A stretch of 44,438 bases of DNA, taken from NCBI GenBank assembly GCA_017695095.1, contig JADILW010000062.1, positions 1 through 44,438 of the forward strand, written 5' to 3'. A program made the translations under genes and the position numbers. A model generated the notes under the pieces. It searched no databases. It saw only the letters and a list, made by a program, of their open reading frames with translations, and was not told where the DNA came from. The DNA is from Candidatus Cryptobacteroides avistercoris. GTDB lineage: Bacteria > Bacteroidota > Bacteroidia > Bacteroidales > UBA932. Within the stretch, counting starts at the first letter, position 1, and each line of letters begins with the position of its first letter. This document shows positions 6,717 through 13,803 of this stretch, in pieces.

Positions 6717-6860
6717 ATGAGAAAAATCCATCTGCTCTGCGCGGCGCTGCTGTCCGCCGCGACCCTGCTTTCCGGATGCGGACACGCCCCGGTGACCCCG
6801 GAGACGCCCTCGGGAGACTACATTTCCAGCGCCAGCAGGTCGGCCACGGCGAGCATATAG
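6717..6860 (+). pseudogene. Truncated lipoprotein gene (leader peptide plus about 27 residues)
   Basis: The ORF encodes a clear lipoprotein signal, MRKIHLLCAALLSAATLLSG, with lipobox LSGC and acylated C21. Only some 27 mature residues (starting CGHAPVTPETPSGDY) precede a stop codon. From about 6818 the frame runs antisense through the 3' end of the TolC-like gene, so the last 13 or so residues are probably not native. A TATCTTCA box at 6676-6683 could drive it. The likeliest reading is a lipoprotein gene whose body was replaced when the efflux operon arrived or rearranged. A genuine 47-residue lipoprotein cannot be excluded. Confidence 0.5.
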
Positions 6861-8017
6861 TCCAGCTGGGTCTGCAGAGCCAGTTCGCGGGAGCTGTAGA
6901 AATACTCGATTTCGTTCATATAGTCCAGCAGCGACATCTGCCCGCTGTCGAGAGCCTTGCGCAGGTCGTCCAGGCCTCCTGCCGCGGCTGAACCGGATGA
7001 TGCGGCTGATTTCAAATCAGCCGCATCCGCAACTGCCGCAGCGGACTCGGCAAGCCTCATGGCCTTGTCGTAGAGATTCTCGGCGTTGGTGCGGAACTGC
7101 ACCAGAGCGTCCTGCTCGGCGATGCGGGCGGCTTCCAGCTGCTTCTTCGCGCTGGAAATCTTCTTGCCGGCCGACCAGAGAGGGATGCTCATGCCCACTG
7201 ACACGCCCCTGAATCCCTCGCCGGGAACTACTTCCGACTTGTAGCCTATCGAGAGACTGGGGAGCGCCTCGCTGCGGCTCAGCCTGAGCTGCTGCTCGGA
7301 TGCTTCTGTCGAGCAGCGGACATAGTTCAACGCGCTGCTTCTGGATGACGCCTCGTCGAGCCACTGCTCGAAACTTGCGGGCAGCAGCAGAGTCTCCTGC
7401 TCGCATGCTGTCACGCTGATCTCGATTCCTCCGTTGAGATTCCTGAGCTCGGCAAGCATTCCGTCGCGTTCGACCTCCAGCAGTTTCAGATTGCCTTCGG
7501 CCTCGGCGAGGCTCACCGCCGCCTTGCGGTAGTCGATCACCGAGAATTCGCCCTTCTCATAACCGGAGCGGTAGGCGCGCTCCACGGTCCTGGCGTTCTC
7601 CACACGCTGCCCGTATTCGGCGATCAGCGCGTTGCGGTGGATTATCTGGTAGACGAGCTTCCTCGCGGAAGTCAGCACGTCGCGGCGGCTGGCGCGGTAT
7701 TCCAGCCGGAGCAGCTCGTTCTGGCCAAGAGCGGCCTTGCGGCGGGCTCCGGTCAGCGTGCCGAAGTCTATGCTCTGGCTCACGCCGAAGTCGTGTCTGC
7801 GTCGTCCGTCGTCGCCGAAGAGGTAGCCGAACTCGATTTCCGGCCCTTCGAGCGATGATTCGGCCAGGTTGGCGTCGCCCTGCGCATCCACCTGTTGCTG
7901 GAGTGCCTTGAGTGTCAGGTTGTTGTCGGAAATCTGCGAGAGTATCTCGTCGATGTTTTGTGCGCCTGCCGCGGAGTAGGCGAGCAGAGCGGCAAGCAGT
8001 GTCAGGATTCTTTTCAT
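6818..8017 (-). CDS. TolC-family outer-membrane efflux channel of a heavy-metal RND system
   Basis: This 399-residue protein has a signal peptide MKRILTLLAALLAYSAAGAQ and two repeats of the outer-membrane efflux protein family rich in coiled-coil heptads. Examples are LKALQQQVDAQGDANLAESSL and the C-terminal KALDSGQMSLLDYMNEIEYFYSSRELALQTQLDYMLAVADLLALE. The SLLDYxxEIxxYxxSRxxxLxxxxDY pattern is typical of channels paired with CusA/CzcA pumps in Bacteroidota. It is the last gene of the operon and overlaps the pump gene by 4 nt. Expected role: outer-membrane exit duct of a tripartite pump. Confidence 0.88.
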   Translation of the reverse strand: MKRILTLLAALLAYSAAGAQNIDEILSQISDNNLTLKALQQQVDAQGDANLAESSLEGPEIEFGYLFGDDGRRRHDFGVSQSIDFGTLTGARRKAALGQNELLRLEYRASRRDVLTSARKLVYQIIHRNALIAEYGQRVENARTVERAYRSGYEKGEFSVIDYRKAAVSLAEAEGNLKLLEVERDGMLAELRNLNGGIEISVTACEQETLLLPASFEQWLDEASSRSSALNYVRCSTEASEQQLRLSRSEALPSLSIGYKSEVVPGEGFRGVSVGMSIPLWSAGKKISSAKKQLEAARIAEQDALVQFRTNAENLYDKAMRLAESAAAVADAADLKSAASSGSAAAGGLDDLRKALDSGQMSLLDYMNEIEYFYSSRELALQTQLDYMLAVADLLALEM

Positions 8018-11000
8018 TTCTGTTCCTCCTTTTCGCTGAAGATGTCGTAGACAATGGGAATCACGAAGGCGTTGAGCAGCGTCGAGCTGAGCAGGCCGCC
8101 GAGTATGACCTTGGCCATCGGACTCTGTATCTCGTTGCCCGGGAGTTCGCCGCCGAGGGCGAGGGGAATCAGGGCGAGCGCCGACGACAGCGCCGTCATC
8201 AGTATGGGGTTGAGCCTGTCGAGCGAGCCTGTCATCACGGCGTCGCCGACGCTGAGTCCGCCGTGGCGGAGGTCGTTGTAGCGGTCAATCAGCAGCATGC
8301 CGTTGCGCGTCGCGATGCCGAACAGCGAGATGAAGCCTATGATCACCGGTATCGAGAGCACCTTGTCGCTGAAGAACACCATCAGAACGCCGCCTATCAG
8401 CGCGAGCGGCAGGTCGATGAGCACGATGGCAGACTGCTTGAAGCTGCGGAACTGGTTGTAGAGCAGCAGGAAGATCACGATGATGGCGAGCACCGTCAGG
8501 ATGGACAGCGTGCGCGACGCACTCTGAGCGCTCTCGAACTGTCCGCCGAATTCGATGTGGTAGCCTTCGGGCAGCGCCACCTTCTCGGAGATGGCGGCCT
8601 GCATGGCGTCCACCGCACCCTGGAGGTCGCCTCCGGTGATGTTGGCCGACACGACCACCTTGCGCTGCGCGTTCTCACGGTTGATGGTGTTCGGACCGGA
8701 GGTCGAACGGATTTCCGCTATGCGGTCGAGCGGCACCTTGCCGTAGGGCGTGTCCACGGTCATGTCGTGGATGGTTTCGATACGGTCGCGCCAGTCGCCC
8801 GAGGCCTTCACGGTGAGGTTGAACACCTTGCCGCCCTCGTAGACCTGGGACACGGCGCGTCCTCCGAGGCAGACTTCCACATATTCCACGAATTCCGACA
8901 TCGTGACGCCGTAGCGCGCCAGCATCTCGCGGCGGGGCACGATGGCGAGCTCCGGCCTCTCGATCTGCTGCTCCACGTTCAGGTCGGCGAGCCCTTCGAC
9001 ATCAGCGACTGCCTCCTTGATCTCGTTGCCTATGTTGAACAGCGTGTTCAGGTCGTCGCCGAATATCTTCACGGCTATCGCAGCCTGGGTGCCCGACAGC
9101 ATCGCGTCGATGCGGTGGGAGATTGGCTGGCCTATCTCCACGTTGACTCCGGGCAGGGTGCCCAGCTTCTCGCGCAGTTCGGCGATGATTTCGCTCTTGG
9201 GGCGTCCGCCGAATTCGAAGGGAGCCTCCATCTCGGAGGTGTTGACTCCGAGCGCATGCTCGTCGAGCTCGGCACGGCCCGTCTTGCGGGCCACGGTCTT
9301 GATTTCGGGAACCGAGAGTATGAGTTCCTCGGCCTTTCGGCCTATGGCGTCGCTTTCCTCAAGCGAGACTCCGGGGAGGGTGCTCACGTTGATCGTGAAC
9401 GAGCCTTCGTTGAACGGCGGCAGGAAGCTGGAGCCGAAGCCGAAGGCCATGACTATGGCGCCGACAAGGGCGGCCGCGGACACTCCGAGCACCGCCTTGC
9501 GGTGGTGAAGGGCGCCGGCCAGGGCCTTGCCGTAGACCTTCTTTAGCCAGCGGGTCACCGGGGATTCCTTGCTGGTACTCTTTGTCGCTCCGGTGTTCTT
9601 GAGCAGGAAGCTGCAGAGCACGGGGGTGAGCGTCAGGGCCACGAGCGTAGAGGCGAAGAGCGACACGATGAACGCGACTCCGAGAGGAATCAGCATCCTT
9701 CCTTCGATGCCGGAGAGGAAGAAGATGGGGATGAAGCTGACAACTATGATGAAGGTGGAGTTCAGTATGGGCATGCGGACCTCCTTGGAGGCGTCGAACA
9801 CCACGTCGAGCACCCTGCGCCTCTGTCCTTCGGGCTTCAGGCGGTTTTCTCTCAGACGCTTGAACACGTTGTCCACGTCCACGATCGCGTCGTCGACCAG
9901 CGAACCGATGGCGATCGCCATGCCTCCGATGCTCATCGTGTTGATGCTCATGCCGCTGATGCGCAGCACTATGATGGTGATAAGCAGGGAGAGAGGGATG
10001 GTAACCAGCGAGATCAGCGTCGTCCTGACGTTCATCAGGAACAGGAAGAGCACGAGAATCACGAACAGCGCACCTTCGATCAGCGCGCTCCGGATATTGC
10101 CTATCGACGCGTCGATGAAGTCGCTCTGGCGGAAGATGTCGGTCTTCACCTGCACGTCGGAGGGCAGGGTACGGGCGATTTCGGCTATCTTGGCGTCGAG
10201 GGCGTCGGTGAGGTCGTTGGTGGAGACTTTTGGCTGCTTGGTCACGGTCAGCAGCACTCCGGGCCTGCCTTCGATGGAGGCGGTTCCGGTGCGCGGCTCC
10301 TGGGGGCCGGTGCGCACCTCGGCGATATCCCTCAGGGTTATCGGCCTGCCGTCGGGGGCAGTCTTGACCACCGCAAGGGCGATGTCGTCGACGGCGGTCG
10401 TGGACGACATTCCGCGTATTATGTATTCATTGGAATATTCATACAGCACGCCGCCAGAGGCGTTGCGGTTCATGTCCTCAGTGGCTGCGAGCACCTCGTC
10501 GGTCGTGACTCCGTAGCGGCGCATGCGGTCCATGTCGAGCAGTATCTGGTATTCCTTGATGTCGCCGCCGAGCACGGCCACCTGGGCGACTCCGCCCACG
10601 GCGAGCAGCTGGGGCCTGATGGTCCAGTCGGCTATGGTGCGCAGCTCCTCGAGTGAGGTCTGTCCGTCGGCGGTGAGGCCTATTATCAGCACTTCGCCGA
10701 GAATCGAGGACTGGGGGCCGAGCGTGGGCGTGCCCACGTTGGCGGGAAGCTGGTCGCCGAGGGTGGCGAGCTTTTCGGAGACTATCTGCCGGTCGCGGTA
10801 GATGTCGGTGCCCCAGTCGAACTCAACCCATACGACGGAGAATCCGGTGGTCGACGACGAGCGCACGCGGCGCACGTCCGTGGCTCCGTTGACAGCCGTC
10901 TCGATGGGGAAGGTCACGGTCTTTTCGACCTCTTCCGGGGCCATGCCCTGGGCTTCGGTCATTATGACCACGGTGGGAGCGTTCAGGTCGGGGAACACGT

Positions 11001-11109
11001 CCACCTCCATGGTTTCGGTGACATAGATGCCGCCGAAGGTCAGGAGCACCGCCGTCAGCAGGATGAACAGCCTGTTGTGCAGCGCGAATTCGATTATCTT
11101 GTTCAGCAT
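8014..11109 (-). CDS. CusA/CzcA-family heavy-metal RND efflux pump
   Basis: This 1031-residue protein shows the RND layout: a membrane helix at residues 11-30, a periplasmic loop, six helices, a second periplasmic loop and six more helices. The fourth-helix segment reads AIGSLVDDAIVDVDNVFKRL. From family knowledge, this AIG..VDDAIVDV form resembles the HME3-type subgroup (metal uncertain) rather than the DFG..VDGAVVMVEN of CzcA or the AIGAMVDAAIVMIEN of CusA. It uses the proton gradient to move metal ions from the periplasm or cytosol through the TolC-like channel. It starts 9 nt after the adaptor gene and overlaps the channel gene by 4 nt. Confidence 0.93.
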   Translation of the reverse strand: MLNKIIEFALHNRLFILLTAVLLTFGGIYVTETMEVDVFPDLNAPTVVIMTEAQGMAPEEVEKTVTFPIETAVNGATDVRRVRSSSTTGFSVVWVEFDWGTDIYRDRQIVSEKLATLGDQLPANVGTPTLGPQSSILGEVLIIGLTADGQTSLEELRTIADWTIRPQLLAVGGVAQVAVLGGDIKEYQILLDMDRMRRYGVTTDEVLAATEDMNRNASGGVLYEYSNEYIIRGMSSTTAVDDIALAVVKTAPDGRPITLRDIAEVRTGPQEPRTGTASIEGRPGVLLTVTKQPKVSTNDLTDALDAKIAEIARTLPSDVQVKTDIFRQSDFIDASIGNIRSALIEGALFVILVLFLFLMNVRTTLISLVTIPLSLLITIIVLRISGMSINTMSIGGMAIAIGSLVDDAIVDVDNVFKRLRENRLKPEGQRRRVLDVVFDASKEVRMPILNSTFIIVVSFIPIFFLSGIEGRMLIPLGVAFIVSLFASTLVALTLTPVLCSFLLKNTGATKSTSKESPVTRWLKKVYGKALAGALHHRKAVLGVSAAALVGAIVMAFGFGSSFLPPFNEGSFTINVSTLPGVSLEESDAIGRKAEELILSVPEIKTVARKTGRAELDEHALGVNTSEMEAPFEFGGRPKSEIIAELREKLGTLPGVNVEIGQPISHRIDAMLSGTQAAIAVKIFGDDLNTLFNIGNEIKEAVADVEGLADLNVEQQIERPELAIVPRREMLARYGVTMSEFVEYVEVCLGGRAVSQVYEGGKVFNLTVKASGDWRDRIETIHDMTVDTPYGKVPLDRIAEIRSTSGPNTINRENAQRKVVVSANITGGDLQGAVDAMQAAISEKVALPEGYHIEFGGQFESAQSASRTLSILTVLAIIVIFLLLYNQFRSFKQSAIVLIDLPLALIGGVLMVFFSDKVLSIPVIIGFISLFGIATRNGMLLIDRYNDLRHGGLSVGDAVMTGSLDRLNPILMTALSSALALIPLALGGELPGNEIQSPMAKVILGGLLSSTLLNAFVIPIVYDIFSEKEEQK

Positions 11110-11118
11110 GGCGGTCGA

Positions 11119-12279
11119 CTAATGGTTGTGGGTGTGGCCGGGGATTACTGAAGCCGAGGAGAGCCTGACCTGGTATGCTCCCTTGACGACCACGTTCTCT
11201 CCTCCGGCGAGGCCGGACAGAATCTCCACGTTGACGCCGTTGCGGCCGCCGACAGTCACGGGCACTTTCTTATAGCATTCGGCGTCGAGCTGCACATAGA
11301 CGAAATATTCGCCCTGCTCCTCGGTGAGGGCGGTCTCGGGCACGGCGATCACGCCGTCACGGCTCTCGGTGAGCAGCCAGACCTCGACATAGGAGCCGGG
11401 CATCAGACCGTCGCGGTTGCTGAACTCGAAGGTCACGGGGATGTAGGCGGTGCCGGCGGTGACCGAGCGGCCTACGGAGACGGGGCGGCCTTCGGAGCCG
11501 CTGAGGCTCAGCGTGGCGTCGTCATACATGAGGCGGAAGTTCGCACCGGAGATGGAATTGCGCAGGCCGGCGTATTTTTCCGGCAGGTCGGCCACGAGCC
11601 GCAGGCGGGAATCGGCCGACACGGTGGCTATGGCTTCGCCGGCGGCCACATAGTCACCCTCGTTCTTGAGCACGTCGACGATGTAGCCGGAGAGGGGAGA
11701 GCTGACCGCCACCCCGTCGGCGGCTCCGTCGGCGGTGGAGCCCTGATATGCGTTGAGCGCGGTCCTGTAGTCGGCTTCGATCGCGGTGAACTCTCTCTGG
11801 GAGATGATCTTGTCTTCCAGGAGCGCCCTGGCTCTGTCGTATTCCGTCTTCGCGGCCTCGTAGGCGATCGCGGCGCGGGTCACGGCGTCGCCTTCACCCA
11901 TTCCGCCGGCGGATATCCTGGCCATCACTTCCTTTTCGCCCACCCTCTGTCCGGGCACGGGGGTTCCGCCGCTCCAGGCGAGGATGCCGGCGGTGCGCGA
12001 GGCTATGGTCGCCGATCCGCTGCCGGCGGGGGAGAGGACTCCGGAGGTCCTGACGGCGGCGCTGAATCTGCCCGGATTGATGGTTGCGACCTCCACTCCG
12101 GCTTCCTTCGCCCTTTCGGGCGAGAGGACGATTTCGCCGTGGGCGGCTTCTCCTTCGTGGGCGTGCGCCTCCGCGGCCGCTTCGGCTTCATGGTCGTGAT
12201 CGTGGTCTTCTGTCTTGTCTTGACAGGCTGTGGTGGCGAGCAGGCTCAGGGCTGCCAGAATCAGGTATTTCTTTTTCAT
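11119..12279 (-). CDS. Periplasmic adaptor (membrane-fusion) lipoprotein of the metal efflux pump, His-rich ends
   Basis: This 386-residue protein begins MKKKYLILAALSLLATTACQ, a lipoprotein signal with C19 acylated. A His/Asp/Glu-rich segment (DHDHDHEAEAAAEAHAHEGE) follows, and then the HlyD/CusB adaptor fold: lipoyl-like half motifs around PVPGQRVGEKEVMARI and SGYIVDVLKNEGDYVAAGE, a helical hairpin between them and beta-barrel domains after. The C-terminus is also His-rich (IPGHTHNH). His clusters at both ends suggest capture of metal cations in the periplasm. The start at 12279 was chosen over 12342 because it begins with the signal peptide and lies downstream of the promoter box at 12340-12347. 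Confidence 0.92.
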   Translation of the reverse strand: MKKKYLILAALSLLATTACQDKTEDHDHDHEAEAAAEAHAHEGEAAHGEIVLSPERAKEAGVEVATINPGRFSAAVRTSGVLSPAGSGSATIASRTAGILAWSGGTPVPGQRVGEKEVMARISAGGMGEGDAVTRAAIAYEAAKTEYDRARALLEDKIISQREFTAIEADYRTALNAYQGSTADGAADGVAVSSPLSGYIVDVLKNEGDYVAAGEAIATVSADSRLRLVADLPEKYAGLRNSISGANFRLMYDDATLSLSGSEGRPVSVGRSVTAGTAYIPVTFEFSNRDGLMPGSYVEVWLLTESRDGVIAVPETALTEEQGEYFVYVQLDAECYKKVPVTVGGRNGVNVEILSGLAGGENVVVKGAYQVRLSSASVIPGHTHNH

Positions 12280-12339
12280 TATAGGTTTTTGGTTTGTTTT
12301 CGGCATCCGGCGCCGGAAGTGTCTTTTTCCGACGGCTGG

Positions 12340-12347
12340 CAAAGATA
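12340..12347 (-). promoter_or_regulatory. -7 promoter box TATCTTTG for the metal efflux operon
   Basis: An exact TAnnTTTG match on the minus strand, 60 nt upstream of the adaptor ATG. TTTG at 12376-12373 could be a -33 element, but at 25 nt the spacing is longer than usual. Confidence 0.55.
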
Positions 12348-12359
12348 GATTTTATTCAG

Positions 12360-12374
12360 TGCAATCAGATTGCA
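12360..12374. promoter_or_regulatory. Inverted repeat TGCAATC-A-GATTGCA, operator candidate of the efflux operon
   Basis: Seven-bp arms are perfectly complementary around one central A. The site lies between the possible -33 and -7 elements of the efflux promoter and 34 nt upstream of the gdhA -7 box. That is a good place for a metal-responsive regulator, but no regulator gene is adjacent. Confidence 0.45.
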
Positions 12375-12407
12375 AAATTCCGTGTCGGAATTTAGAGGAG
12401 ATTTTTT

Positions 12408-12415
12408 TATATTTG
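12408..12415 (+). promoter_or_regulatory. -7 promoter box TATATTTG for gdhA
   Basis: An exact TAnnTTTG match, 23 nt upstream of the gdhA ATG at 12439. Confidence 0.6.
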
Positions 12416-12438
12416 GAGGTTAGTTAAAAATTTCCCTT

Positions 12439-13794
12439 ATGGACAAATTCACGAAAAATTATGTAGAGAAGTTCATGTCTGAACTCATCTCGCGCAATCC
12501 CGGTGAGAGCGAATTCCACCAGGCGGTAAGAGAGGTTGTGGAAAGCGTGGCCGACTATGTGGTGGCCTACCCCTACCTGATGGACCTCAAGATTCTCGAG
12601 AGGATGGTCGAGCCCGAGCGCGTGATCATGTTCAGGGTACCGTGGACTGACGACCGCGGGGAGGTGCACATCAACCGCGGCTATAGGGTGCAGATGAATA
12701 GCGCCATCGGCCCGTACAAGGGAGGAATCCGTTTCCATGCGAGCGTGAACCTCAGCATCATGAAGTTCCTCGCATTCGAGCAGACCTTCAAGAACGCCCT
12801 CACCACCCTGCCAATGGGCGGCGCGAAGGGCGGTTCCGACTTCAACCCCAGAGGCAGGTCCGACGCCGAGGTGATGCGCTTCTGCCAGAGTTTCATGACC
12901 GAACTCCAGCGCCATATCGGCCCCGACACCGACGTGCCCGCAGGCGACATCGGAGTGGGCGGACGCGAGGTCGGCTACATGTTCGGCCAGTACAAGCGTC
13001 TGCGCGACGAGTTCACCGGCTCCATGACCGGCAAGGGCCTCGCCTGGGGCGGCAGCCGTCTGCGTCCCGAGGCCACCGGCTACGGAGTCTGCTATTTCGC
13101 CCAGGAGATGATGGCCCTGAAGGGCAAGTCCTTCGAGGGACAGACCGTGGCGATCTCCGGCTCCGGCAACGTGGCCCAGTATGCCGCCCAGAAGGCGATG
13201 AGACTTGGCGCCAAGGTCGTGACCCTTTCCGATTCCGACGGCTACATCCATGACCCCGAGGGACTTGACGAGGAGAAGATGGCATACGTGTTCGAACTCA
13301 AGAACGTGCGCCGCGGACGCATCAGGGAGTACGCCGAGAAATATCCTCAGGCCAAGTATTTCCCCGGCGAGAGGCCCTGGGGCGTGCCCTGCGACATAGC
13401 TCTGCCCTGCGCGACCCAGAATGAGATCGAAGCCGCCGACGCCGAAAAGCTCGTGAAGAACGGATGCTGGTGCGTGGCCGAGGGTGCGAACATGCCCACG
13501 ACCCCCGAAGCCATCCAGATCTTCCAGAGCGCGAAGCTGCTCTATTCTCCCGGCAAGGCGTCGAACGCCGGCGGAGTCGCGACCTCCGGACTGGAGATGA
13601 CCCAGAACTCCATACGCCAGAAGTGGACCGCGGAGGAGGTCGACGCCCAGCTGCACCGAATCATGTCCGACATCCACGCATCCTGCCTCAAGTACGGCAA
13701 GGAGGAGGACGGATATATCAACTACGTGAAGGGCGCCAACATCGCAGGCTTCATCAAGGTGGCCAACGCGATGGTCGACCAGGGACTCGTTTAA
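12439..13794 (+). CDS. gdhA: Glutamate dehydrogenase, hexameric type
   Basis: This 451-residue protein matches the 450-residue hexameric GDH family along its length. Substrate and catalytic motifs are GPYKGGIRFH, FKNALTTLPMGGAKGGSDF and PAGDIGVGGREVGYM. The Rossmann motif is SGSGNVAQYAA, followed by SDSDGYIHDPEG, which resembles NADP-using enzymes, although coenzyme choice should be measured. It aminates 2-oxoglutarate to glutamate (or the reverse), the main ammonium entry alongside the glutamine synthetase at the other end of this window. It is followed after 9 nt by the receiver/PPDK-N gene, probably on the same transcript. Confidence 0.95.
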   Translation: MDKFTKNYVEKFMSELISRNPGESEFHQAVREVVESVADYVVAYPYLMDLKILERMVEPERVIMFRVPWTDDRGEVHINRGYRVQMNSAIGPYKGGIRFHASVNLSIMKFLAFEQTFKNALTTLPMGGAKGGSDFNPRGRSDAEVMRFCQSFMTELQRHIGPDTDVPAGDIGVGGREVGYMFGQYKRLRDEFTGSMTGKGLAWGGSRLRPEATGYGVCYFAQEMMALKGKSFEGQTVAISGSGNVAQYAAQKAMRLGAKVVTLSDSDGYIHDPEGLDEEKMAYVFELKNVRRGRIREYAEKYPQAKYFPGERPWGVPCDIALPCATQNEIEAADAEKLVKNGCWCVAEGANMPTTPEAIQIFQSAKLLYSPGKASNAGGVATSGLEMTQNSIRQKWTAEEVDAQLHRIMSDIHASCLKYGKEEDGYINYVKGANIAGFIKVANAMVDQGLV

Positions 13795-13803
13795 TCTCCA
13801 ACC

